A stretch of 64,000 nt of DNA from Ulota crispa (Eukaryota > Streptophyta > Bryopsida > Orthotrichales > Orthotrichaceae). Within the stretch, counting starts at the first letter, position 1. Each line of letters begins with the position of its first letter. The position numbers were made by a program, and so were the translations under genes. The notes under the pieces were generated by a model. It was not told where the DNA came from. It did no database searches and saw only the letters and a list, made by a program, of their open reading frames with translations. Below are positions 46,490 to 56,053 of the stretch, one piece after another. The stretch lies in assembly GCA_963920765.1 (NCBI GenBank), contig OY987243.1, positions 11,904,001 to 11,968,000 of the forward strand. Direction: 5' to 3'.

Positions 46490-46682
46490 TAGTTCAAGAT
46501 ACTATTGCACAAAGGAAAATAAAAATTACAAATTATGCACTTAATTGTGGTCTTCACTATATCCGGGGAATGCTATTTCATGAGCAGGGATTTGTGAACT
46601 AAGCTATTGTGTTACTAAAAGATTTATTAGTTCAAGATACTTTTGCATAGAGGAAAATAAAAATTACAAATTATGCACTTAA
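46490..46682 (+). repeat. Tandem duplication preserving an empty TTAA site
   Basis: 46490-46626 and the segment starting at 46627 are direct copies (TTCAAGATACTATTGCACA against TTCAAGATACTTTTGCATA; both AAATTACAAATTATGCAC). In the first copy ATGCACTTAATTGTGGTC runs on uninterrupted (TTAA at 46541-46544). In the second copy the same TTAA is split by the element at 46683-47449. Confidence 0.93.
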
Positions 46683-47449
46683 CCCCTAAGCGTCTTGCTA
46701 AGAAAATTCAGCCTACCTCCAACATGAAATTTTCAACACATTCCCAGAGTTTTTGAAAAGTTGAACAAGTAATCACATAATCCAATTTGGTCATTCTATA
46801 CCCAACTATAAATCAAATGTTTTAAGCCGGTTTGATTTCAAATCCAAGTAAATCTGCAAAATCCCCACCGTTGAGAATCTCATGTTTTCCAATTTGGGCA
46901 ATAGTCTAAAATATGGATTTTGGACTTTCATGTAATATTTTCTCAAAAAAAGGATTCACCTGATGGCTAATCCCATGAGATTGTATCTTGTTATGCTTCA
47001 TGGAAAAAAACTCCACAAATGGAAAAAAACTCCAAAAGATATGGGCACTCAAAGTAGCTAGATTCCACTAGCTCTTTCCTTTGGAGCTATAATAACTTTG
47101 CCCAAATCAAGAAAAAAAAAAGCCACACATCACCAAACTTCTCTCTCATACAATACAAGACGTGAGAGCGCCTATCCCATCCGCTCTCCAAGCTACTCCC
47201 TTTGTTTGCCCTGAGACATTCTTCTCTTAATTGTTGAAAAAATAGAATATTTTACATATTCCTTGTAGAATCTAGAGCAAAGGAGGCGCTTTAAGGAACA
47301 ACAAGCCAATCAGAAATTTTTCTTGAACTAGCAGCTCCATTTGGACTTGAGTGGCAAACTAAAATTTGAGCTAAAAATGCCTCTTTTGTATACTTTCACA
47401 CCTCCAAGCACCCCCTTTGGCCATATTGGGCTCTTTGGTCCTTTAGGGG
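46683..47449. mobile_element. TTAA-family element with proven insertion site (767 bp)
   Basis: It starts CCCCTAAGCGTCTTGC and ends TTTGGTCCTTTAGGGG. TTAA lies at 46679-46682 and 47450-47453. Left flank AATTATGCAC and right flank TTGTAGTCTTCACTATATCC are contiguous, joined through a single TTAA, in the unfilled duplicate at 46531-46562. The element therefore added exactly its own length plus one TTAA. Non-coding. Confidence 0.93.
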
Positions 47450-47735
47450 TTAATTGTAGTCTTCACTATATCCGGGGAATGCTATTTCATGAGCAGGGAT
47501 TTGTGAGCCGTGAGCAATGATAGGAATTTTTTGTCAAAATAATAAATTCCACTTATAACCATGTACACATAGCCCTATAATTGTGTATTTTAAGCTAACA
47601 TCTCCTAAAAAACTTGCTATTTTTTTTAGTTATTTCTTTGATTTTGAGCTGAGAATCCGTTCATTCTTACAATCTTGAATCCCCGCTCATGGTTCACTGT
47701 TTTATGCTCACCAAATAGGTCGTCCCACTATATCC
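47450..47735. repeat. Dispersed repeat (copy B)
   Basis: Right part of the split tandem duplication (to about 47507), running into a segment shared with 42085-42385 (TTTTTTGTCAAAATAATAAA, TGTACACATAGCCCTATAAT, CCCCGCTCATGGTTCAC). Confidence 0.65.
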
Positions 47736-48370
47736 CAAGTCCCAATGAATAAATACTAAAAAAGCGCTATTGGTTTGGATTGTTGGAAATTGGGACTTGC
47801 ATCTTTGCTCTATATTAGGGTTTTTTTTTCTTGGCAAAATCTGCCTAAACCTTACCTCAAAAAGCCTTTGACGATCACTACACTAAAAATTTTGACCATA
47901 AAAGTGGATAAAATTCTCAAATATCTCCTTGAACAAACACACAATTTGCAAGATTTTGGATGAAAGCAACTTATATTGGTAAACAAATTGGCTGAATGTG
48001 CAAACATTGTTCATTTTATTCAATTTAAGCTCATTTTTCCTTACTAGTGTGCAGTCTGGAGTGCAGCTCGCTCTACCTCGACAAATACCAAAATAAAACC
48101 TGCTCACACTTGGTCTAATGAGTCATTTTATGACAAATCAGACTAAATGTGGATCTTAAGGCTTAGTCTATGCAAACCATGTGCTTGCCATTTGAACAAG
48201 CTCTTTTCATATGTGATTTACACATTTGACTTGAGAGAATGATGGCACGAGTACATGTGCTACAAATTCAGATTTCACTCTTTGATGTTCACAATTTTTT
48301 GTAGCCAACAAAAAGTGTAATAAATTCTGCTATATTTAACCAAATGTGTAACACTACTTTTGGTGTTACA
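47736..48370. other. AT-rich intergenic, nothing convincing
   Basis: CACTACACTAAAAATTTTG at 47877 and TTTTTCCTTACTAGTGTG near 48036-48053 faintly resemble CACTA ends of a 170-bp unit, too weak to call. No gene seen. Confidence 0.4.
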
Positions 48371-48374
48371 TTAA

Positions 48375-49256
48375 CCCTTTAAAGACCACACACATTTTCT
48401 CAAAATTCACTAGAACCTGGGACAATAAAATTAGATGTGCATTTGAAACAAATATGGACCCAATTTGAATAATCCAACCGTATAGGACATCTTGCTTGTT
48501 GTCACATATTAAAATTTCAATTAGATTTACCGTTGAAGATGAAATGTTTTAATGATTCAATGAGCCGTATGTGGAAAATCTCTAGTTTTCATGCTTGTGT
48601 GGTTTTGAATGTTAACGATTCATGCAAGCTTTGATTGAAAAGAGCTTTACATTTCTAAAAAGTAGGGTTTCCCGCCTTTCCAACTAGACTAGTTTCACTC
48701 AAAATAGACAAAAATAGCAATTACAAGGTGTAGCAAAGTGGACAGAAAGGGTCAAAAATCCCATTTTCTTTGCTACCCTAAAACAATTCTACAAGAAATT
48801 TGATAAATTTTATGGAAAATCCAATCGGTGAAAGCAATCAAGAATTGGCCTTAAATGTAGGATGAATTTTTTTAAATAAATTAATAGCATCATTTCAATG
48901 GATTCTCAAATAGTACAATTGTACTACTACCATATAGAGAAACAATACAAGCATATTCCTTGAGCAATTTGAAATTTTTTAAGATTGCACAATTGAAATG
49001 TGACATTCTTCTTGGATGTTTGATGTATTGTATAGTTGCTTTGATCCATCTTTGACCAGATATGGATACGTATTTTGAGGTCATGACGTCTAAACACCAT
49101 TATTTATCAACTCCCATATCCAATTCTATTGTTGTTTTTGGGTTGGATGCAAAATTCTTGTGATCACAAGAGTTCTTCAAGATCATTTTTCAAATTGTTG
49201 AGCAATTTTACTTTATAAGCCAAAAACTACTCTCCCAAACAAGAAAATTACAAAAC
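48375..49256. mobile_element. TTAA-family element, third subfamily, right end decayed
   Basis: The left end CCCTTTAAAGACCACACACA follows TTAA at 48371-48374. The body is an inverted copy of 62446-63358: TTGATTGAAAAGAGC, AACTAGACTAGTTTCAC, TACAAGGTGTAGC and TTGATCCATCTTTGA have their inverses there. Similarity continues to TATAAGCCAAAAACTACTC at about 49220; the last 40 bp including the right terminus are lost or diverged. Confidence 0.7.
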
Positions 49257-50259
49257 ATTAATCTTATGGTACATGCCACTACATGGTGGACAAGTAAAAG
49301 GTGACATAACCATTATTCACAAATGTGGCCATATTTAGAAATAATTCAACCTAGCATAAACATTATTACAAAAAAATGTGAACATCGCACAACTAAACTC
49401 AAAGCTATAGCACATTTAGCAATGCTTAAGCAACTTGGACGATCAAATTTGGAAGCATTGGAGGTCACAATCATTGACATTCCTTTCAAAATTAGAATCC
49501 TCATTCCAAATTATGTTAGTTAATTAGTTTGACATACTGTATAAGGTTTTCACATAGCAAACTAAGTTAAAGCCACACACTACTTATCTTGTCATGGTTG
49601 TTTTTTGTATGTGAACACTATCCACTAGTATGTGTGTCTCCAAAATTAATCTAATACAACTATTAATAAATGTGTGATTAAAGTGAAGCTCTATAAAAGC
49701 TTGATACTTTGAAAAGTAAATCAGATTAATTCAAAATTGCACTGGTATTCAATATGCAAATAACAAATAGACAACTTCAACACAAAAGTGCATTCATTAT
49801 TGTAGATGAATTCTATTCACCCAACTCAAGTTGAACTTTGTATTTGTGTTAGTAGTTTGTAATGATTGTTCCATTATAAAACATGTTTTTACCTCATAAG
49901 CACCATTGCTAAAACATCCCTCAACGCTCTTAGGATATAGTCACACCATGAGTGATGAAAACACGAGGTGTATAACAAAATCTTGTATTCTATATAGGAA
50001 TAAAATATATAATCCACTTGACAATAAATATATCTCCTTTATTTGAGAGCTCATTCACACGAAAAGGGAAAAATAACCTTCAAGGAGTGTGCGTGACACC
50101 AAAAAAAAATCCACCCTCCTATTGGGCTCTTAATTATCCTCACTACTACCTTCTAACATCTAAATATGTTGAAGATTCTAATATCACTATGAACAAAATA
50201 TAATCCTCACAAGTTAGAGATATAACCCACCTGTCATGTTATATGCCACGTTGGAGTAA
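49257..50259. other. AT-rich intergenic, nothing seen
   Basis: No gene or repeat recognised. Confidence 0.5.
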
Positions 50260-50482
50260 CCCCTAAAAGACTGAGCTTGCTGCTGCGACCAAAAGAATAC
50301 AAGGTGTTTTTCTTATATTTGGAATAGATTCACATATTTACTGCATTTGAGATCAACAAAGAAGTTGAAAAATAGATCAAAGCAGTTGTAGTAGACTACT
50401 TGAGATCCCAAATTAAAACTTATTGGTAGAAAATACCAATTATTTGACAGCATATATACTATGCCCTATGGTCATTTAAGAG
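50260..50482. mobile_element. TTAA-family element, short and decayed (223 bp)
   Basis: It starts CCCCTAAAAGACTGAGCTTG after GTAA and ends ATGGTCATTTAAGAG before TTAA (50483-50486). Termini match the family; one flank has lost a T to G. Confidence 0.6.
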
Positions 50483-50486
50483 TTAA

Positions 50487-51788
50487 GGTTTATAGACCCC
50501 TTGGTGAAAACCCTCCATAAGAGTTTGTAATCTTAACCTCATAAATTTCATTTTTCCCTGTTTGCTGTGAATGAATCCTTAGGGTTCTTGAAAATGTAAG
50601 AGATAGGAGTGCCTTTGCTCACTGACAATTATGCAAAAAGGAGAGTCAACAAGTAACACAATCCCTCCAGGATTAAGGCAAAAAAACAAGTTGAACTCAA
50701 AAAAAAATTGGTATAACAGCATAGTACCATCATGTAGGTACTGAGGCCAGGGATTCGAAGGCCCACATCAATGGCATGCTATGCGAACAAAAAGAGCTAG
50801 ATGCTCAAGGTATACCTATCTAGTATTTTCCCTTTTCAAACCACAAGGGTCATTTCATTCGGTGACCCAACGGGAACTGCCCTACGTCTACATGTGATTA
50901 AAATTCTGCCTGTTCTCAAAGCCATGGCTTGTGGTATCAAAAGAACCAGAGCATCCATTGTGTGACAGCTCCAACAATGGGAAGTACCCCTGATCCTTAA
51001 AAAAACTACAAAAAGGGAAAAGAAAAGGGAAAGTACAAATCCATTTGAACAGCAAAAGTGTCATGCATTCAAAATAAGCATCATGGTTGCAGCAGTTGAG
51101 CTAGTAGGAGCAGAAATCTCCAGAGATACATCACCACTCTTATGTCTTGATAGCGCGACAAAGCACTGACAGAAAAAACCAACCATGTACCGGAAAGAGC
51201 CACTTGTAAGATGTTTTGGGTGGTGTACATCACTTTACTTAACACGTACCTGTTTGTCAAGAAAACAACGTTAGAAAATCTCACTTTGATCTTTCCTATC
51301 TTGCAATTATCCTTCATTCATCCACACGAACATCAACAAAAATTTAACCGAAAGGAACTGTAATGGAACACAATCGCAACAGTAACACACTTTTCCTTTC
51401 ATTACTCTAGAAACAACTTTATAACATCAAGCTTTTACGCATTGTAAGCTTTGCATTTGGAACACCTTCGTTAGAGCACTACAATCTTCTTTTATTTGCC
51501 AAAATCACTAAAAGATATGACCATCTAGAACCAAGGTGAATATCAGAATTTCCAATTGTGTACAATACTATGTATCCTATATTTCAAAGAAGCAATTTTT
51601 ACGACATGTGACTATGACCCTTTGTAACTTTTGCATATGCTATCCAAAAAAACACATTCTGTGGAGAGTTGTAATGCACTTTCATGTACCAACAAGGACA
51701 CCAATCAAAAGAATTAAGTACCGGACCAAAAAATAATAAGAGCTGAAAAGCAGCAAGAGTGATGACGATGATTTTAAGTGGGCGTACC
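50487..51788 (-). other. Downstream region and probable 3' UTR of the VQ gene
   Basis: 51300-51788 lies just past the VQ stop on its strand and may be 3' UTR. CTTGTCAAGAAAACAACG and AACACGTACCTGTTTG near 51240-51270 could include a donor on the minus strand, but no coding continuation is convincing. The rest is AT-rich. Confidence 0.35.
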
Positions 51789-52646
51789 TCACGAGAACGC
51801 CGACCTGGAAATATCGGCGTCGGGAAAACTGAAGGCGTTGTCCATGGCCAGAGAAGCACCGGGAGAGAACTGGCCACCGAATCCGCCATAGCCCGACGAG
51901 GGCATCCCAGCGGGGCCGAAAGAGCTGAACGATGGATTGAAAGAAGAAGAAGGAGGGAAGCGGAGTGAAGGAGAGGCGCTAAATCTAGAAAGTTCCTGAG
52001 GAAAATTGGTATGAGGAAGGCTGAGAGGTTGTTGTTGCTGCGTCGACATCGAGGGTTGCAAATCGAGCTTCGAAGCGTCCATGAGCTGCGAGAGCTGCCG
52101 CATTGACACGCCTCCGGGACTCTCCGAGAGCGTCATGATGTTCGCCCAGATTTGATCAGCAGGGCTCAAAGCGGGAAGCGGCGAGAAAGACAACGGTGAC
52201 ACTGCGAAGTTGGATGGCCGTTGCGGCGTGGACGGAAACCTCCTCGGTCCTGGATTGAAGGTTCCCGTTTGACTGAATCCAATTTGTTGAGGAGGTTGCT
52301 GTTGTTGTTGCGAGAGATTCGAGAACACTGGTCGGAGTGGCGGAGGCGCAATTTTCTGGAGGCGCGGGTTCAATGGCTTGGGCGTCAGTATAGGGCTTGA
52401 CTCCACCGCAGGAGAGGTGCCGGTCAGTTGCTGAACCAGAGAACGAAAGTCGCTAGGTTCCGTCTTGTAAACTTGCGGCGCTGGCCGCGGCTGCGTCAAT
52501 GGTCGCCGTAAATTGTTCTTGTTGATCTTCAGCGACGATCTGCTGACCGACAGCGCTGATGTGCTCCGACCTCTGCTTCCTTCCGAATCCGACATATCCA
52601 TCGGTGCCGCCATGCCTCCTGTGTGCATAATCAGCCTGCTCGGCAT
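51789..52646 (-). CDS. VQ-motif protein
   Basis: A single-exon, 285-residue protein with the VQ motif FRSLVQQLTG at residues 67-76 (consensus FxxxVQxxTG). VQ proteins are plant cofactors that bind WRKY transcription factors and often act as MAP-kinase substrates in defence or development; most lack introns, as here. Ahead of the motif LSVSRSSLKINK (32-43) recalls the conserved block of the MKS1/VQ21 group, so that subgroup is possible. The rest is low-complexity Ser/Pro/Gln/Phe (QQQQQPPQQ; QQQQPLSLP) with several Ser-Pro or Thr-Pro sites that MAP kinases could use (inference), and SPADQIWANIM in mid-protein. The first ATG of the frame (52646) is taken; Met7 and Met12 are alternatives. Base composition is far more GC-rich than its surroundings. 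Confidence 0.92.
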   Translation of the reverse strand: MPSRLIMHTGGMAAPMDMSDSEGSRGRSTSALSVSRSSLKINKNNLRRPLTQPRPAPQVYKTEPSDFRSLVQQLTGTSPAVESSPILTPKPLNPRLQKIAPPPLRPVFSNLSQQQQQPPQQIGFSQTGTFNPGPRRFPSTPQRPSNFAVSPLSFSPLPALSPADQIWANIMTLSESPGGVSMRQLSQLMDASKLDLQPSMSTQQQQPLSLPHTNFPQELSRFSASPSLRFPPSSSFNPSFSSFGPAGMPSSGYGGFGGQFSPGASLAMDNAFSFPDADISRSAFS

Positions 52647-54310
52647 GGAAAATTGTGCGAAGAATCCCTCACCGACGGTCGGTTCCTCAAACGAACTCTA
52701 CACGCTCTACAGACCTCGCTCAATCTATTTCTTCTCCAAGAGGCAGCCACCATAATAATTCTAGCTATGGAGTGAGATTGCGCTGAAATGTTGTCGCATT
52801 CTTCTATCCAAACAAGAATTTCTGGCCTTTGAAGCCAATTAATGGCGAAGAACTTCGGGATCAGCTAAATAGCCACAACCGATAGCCTATTTAGGCAATC
52901 TGTTGCAGTTCTACAAGAAGGCGATTCAAGAACGAGAAATTCAAGAACAAGGATTCGTGCTGCTCTTGAAGCCGTGTTGTTTCGCCGATCTCTTTTTGGA
53001 GAAAGAAGTAGCTACTAGCCGTAACAGAGGAATCCTCGGAGAAAATCACACCCGGGAGAATTTAAAAACGCCGTCTTCCTAATTTCTGATTACTACTGAG
53101 GTATAGTATGAGAAAAAATGGAGAGAAAGGAGTGAGCTCCAGGACTAGAACACCTCTGCGGCTGCTGCTACGAATCGAGGACGAAAGCGAAGAAAAAACA
53201 TTACTGAGCAAGCAAGCAAAAAGAGAATTGCTACATGTTCTTGTATTGCGCTCTTCTGTCCGACAATTTTCCTTCGAATCTAATGAGCTTTCCACACAAG
53301 AAGAACAGCTCCAAGATACTTCTAGAATACTCGGAAACACGCAGAAACACGCGGAAGCTTAATTAACAAGCTCACGCTCCGCAAGAAGTCGTCAACGATT
53401 ATTCACAAAATAAACAAGAAGCAAGAGCTCATCAATGGCACGAGCATTTATTCCATTCGATTCGACACGCCGTGCTTATCACGCACAAGCACAACTAGCT
53501 AGGGCACGGCGCAACAAAAACCGACACTCGTCTGCGACGGAGAAGCGAGCAGCTGCACGCACACTAAGGTAGTAACTGAAGTACGTCCAATTCAGTCCGA
53601 ACCGAAGGAAGCGCTCGTGTCACGTCGAGCTCGAAGGAAGGCGACGACACTCCACTGTACTTAAGTTAAGCGAGAAACGCCTCTGCTACCGTTCAAGACG
53701 ACGACGACCTCGAGCAAATCAGGGCCATATCACCAAAATCACAACCGTTTTCAGTGACAGTTGTAGCTAGTTAACGCCGCGTGTCAGGGGACTCGAAGGA
53801 AGAATTCCAGATTTTTCCACGGATCTACAGCGCCATACGAAATCAAACTTCCCCGAATTCCGACAACGAACATCCGAGGCCCTGCCCCTTGGGCCGGGAA
53901 AACGGATGCGGGTGAGACGATTGATGAGCGGAGTCGCAAATTGGCGTGCAGAGGAAAAGGCGCGTTGTGCTAATGCAACGTCGACGGAGCATTAGAAGGC
54001 GAGGACTGGCGTTGGCAATTGAAGCAGGCATGGCGAGGCGGCGACGGCTGATCAAGAGTTTGATTCGGCACGCAAATTCGGGTGAGCGACAACCACGGCG
54101 ACGACGACGACGACGGTGTGCGAACTGCGAAACATCCCCTGCGGGCAGCCATGACCGTATCGTGCTCTGTATTGTACATCTTACTGTATTGTATGTGGAT
54201 TTGTATATTGCCTGGAAGTTGTTCAGTGAGCCCCGAGTGACCATGCCACGTAGTCCATTCGACCGGTTGATCGGACCAAGTTTTCCTCTTTCTTTTTTCT
54301 TAGTATTCTC
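52647..54310 (-). promoter_or_regulatory. GC-rich upstream region of the VQ gene
   Basis: About 1.5 kb of higher-GC DNA precedes the VQ start on its strand and ends abruptly near 54300 at the first foldback element. It likely holds the promoter and a long 5' UTR. Open frames in it on both strands (for example the Arg-rich frame around 53946-54545) are composition effects and run into transposon sequence. No single core-promoter motif is certain. Confidence 0.4.
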
Positions 54311-54312
54311 TA

Positions 54313-54625
54313 GGGAAAATTTCATGAATACCCCTAAAGTTTGCCATATTTTCATAGATACCCATGTTTTTTCAGAAATTTCACAAATACCCTTGGAACA
54401 AATTTTTCAAGCGTTTTTTTTGTTGTGCATGTCACTTCCCTTCTCCATTTGTGCACACACTACTTCTTTCTTGTTACGCGTGCACACAAGGAAGACGGGA
54501 AGTGGCATGCACAACAAAAAAAAATGCCTAAAAAATTTGGTCTAATGGTATTTGTGAAATTTTTGAAGAAGCACGGGTATCTATGACATTATTGCAAACT
54601 TTGGGGGTATCCATGAAATTTTCCC
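54313..54625. mobile_element. Foldback element, GGGAAAATTTCATGG family, copy 3
   Basis: The ends are GGGAAAATTTCATGAATACC and GGTATCCATGAAATTTTCCC, with TA on both sides (54311-54312 and 54626-54627). The arms share CAAATACCCTTGGAACAAAT against its near-inverse, and CATGTCACTTCCC against GGGAAGTGGCATG. 313 bp, non-coding. Confidence 0.9.
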
Positions 54626-54685
54626 TATTTTCTATAATCTTTTTTTTTTCAATAGTTAAACTTGAATTCCATTGCAAATAATATA

Positions 54686-54994
54686 GGGAAAATTTCATGG
54701 ATACCCTTGAAGTTTGCGATATTGTAGATACCTTTGCTATTTTAGAAATATCACAAATACCCTTGGACCAAAAAATTTAGGCGTTTGTTTTGTTATGCAT
54801 GTCACTTCCTTCTCCCTTTGCGTGCATACTACTTCTTTCTTGTTATGCATGCACATAAAGGAAGAAAGGAAGTGACATGCACAACAAAACAACCGCCTAA
54901 ATTTTTTGGTCCAAGGGTATTTGTGATATTTCTAAAAAAGAAGGGTTATCTATGATAATATTGCAAACTTTGGGGGCATCCATGAAATTTTCCC
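54686..54994. mobile_element. Foldback element, GGGAAAATTTCATGG family, copy 4
   Basis: It starts GGGAAAATTTCATGGATACC after TA (54684-54685) and ends GGCATCCATGAAATTTTCCC. 309 bp. It lies only 60 bp from copy 3 in tandem. Arms pair through CAAATACCCTTGGACCAAAA and TTTTGGTCCAAGGGTATTTG. Confidence 0.9.
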
Positions 54995-55153
54995 AAATAG
55001 ATGTGATATACAGAGGTTTGTTGCAAATAAGTATAATACCAATGTCCATAATAAGGAAGTCAATATACAAGCCGGTGTAAATAGAACTATTCAAAGGTTC
55101 ATGTACAAATGGTACACTAAATAGTGCATTTAGGTTGTTTCACGCTAATTTAA

Positions 55154-56049
55154 CCCCTCAATGCCCATGACTATGTTTCACCAAAAAACATTTGGGATGG
55201 GCTGTTTTTTTTTTATATATATAGCAATAGCAAAATAAAGATGGAAAATGAAATCTTGGTGCAATTAACCCTAGGATCTGGTGTTAGACTACTTCATCAT
55301 GATACAATACAAATTTGAAAGATACTTACTGTACAAAAAGTGAGATTATAAGGTTTGAAGTGAAAAAAAAAAATGGCATTCAAGTTCTTGGCAACTTTGA
55401 TTTGTGGAGATATTTGCACCAATTGATCACTTTTTGTATTGTAATTTTCAAATTAAATTTTGTAATAGAGCTAGTCATATGCTTAAGAATTTTCATAACA
55501 CTTTAATTTGAAAACACACACTAAGATTTTAGAATAAGAAACTAGCTTCAAGATAATTCTCATACAAAGCCATTTTTTCAACAATTTTTGGCTTCCACAT
55601 ACAAATTTATTTTCAAAATGTGAACAGTGGAGCTTTAGATTTTAGCTAACTTTAGAAGGAGAAGAAAATAGAAAGCAAATCAGTTAAAAACTCTGGCTTT
55701 GAAAAGCTTGGTCAACCTAAGGCCACTTCCAACAAAGGTGAAGTAAAGGGCGATAAGCAAAAACAATTGCCTTCATGAAATGAAGTTGGGTCATACATGA
55801 CGAGGAAAGATTTATGCATCTACAATGTAAAAGAATCTATTTGTGCTAACCCTTGAGCAAACAAAACTATTGATATTGCATCATAACTTTTTTTTTACTA
55901 ATCAAAATGGTTTGAAAAAGGTTGCATCTAAAAGCTGTTCCTTGGGCACACATCTTCTAAATTTTTGTGGGAAGTTAGTTGTTGTTTTATAAGTACTAGC
56001 CTACCTAAAATGGAAGCAAAAAAAAAAAGCAATTTGGGTATTTCAAGGG
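55154..56049. mobile_element. TTAA-family element (896 bp)
   Basis: It starts CCCCTCAATGCCCATGACTA and ends GGGTATTTCAAGGG, with TTAA at 55150-55153 and 56050-56053. Non-coding; the interior matches no other copy that I could recognise. Confidence 0.7.
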
Positions 56050-56053
56050 TTAA

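Noticed and set aside
47877-48053. Small CACTA-type element
   Set aside because: The two ends agree at only a few positions beyond CACTA and no 3-bp target duplication was seen.
53843-54545. Arg-rich frames on both strands
   Set aside because: They arise from GAC/CGA-rich leader sequence and run into a foldback transposon.
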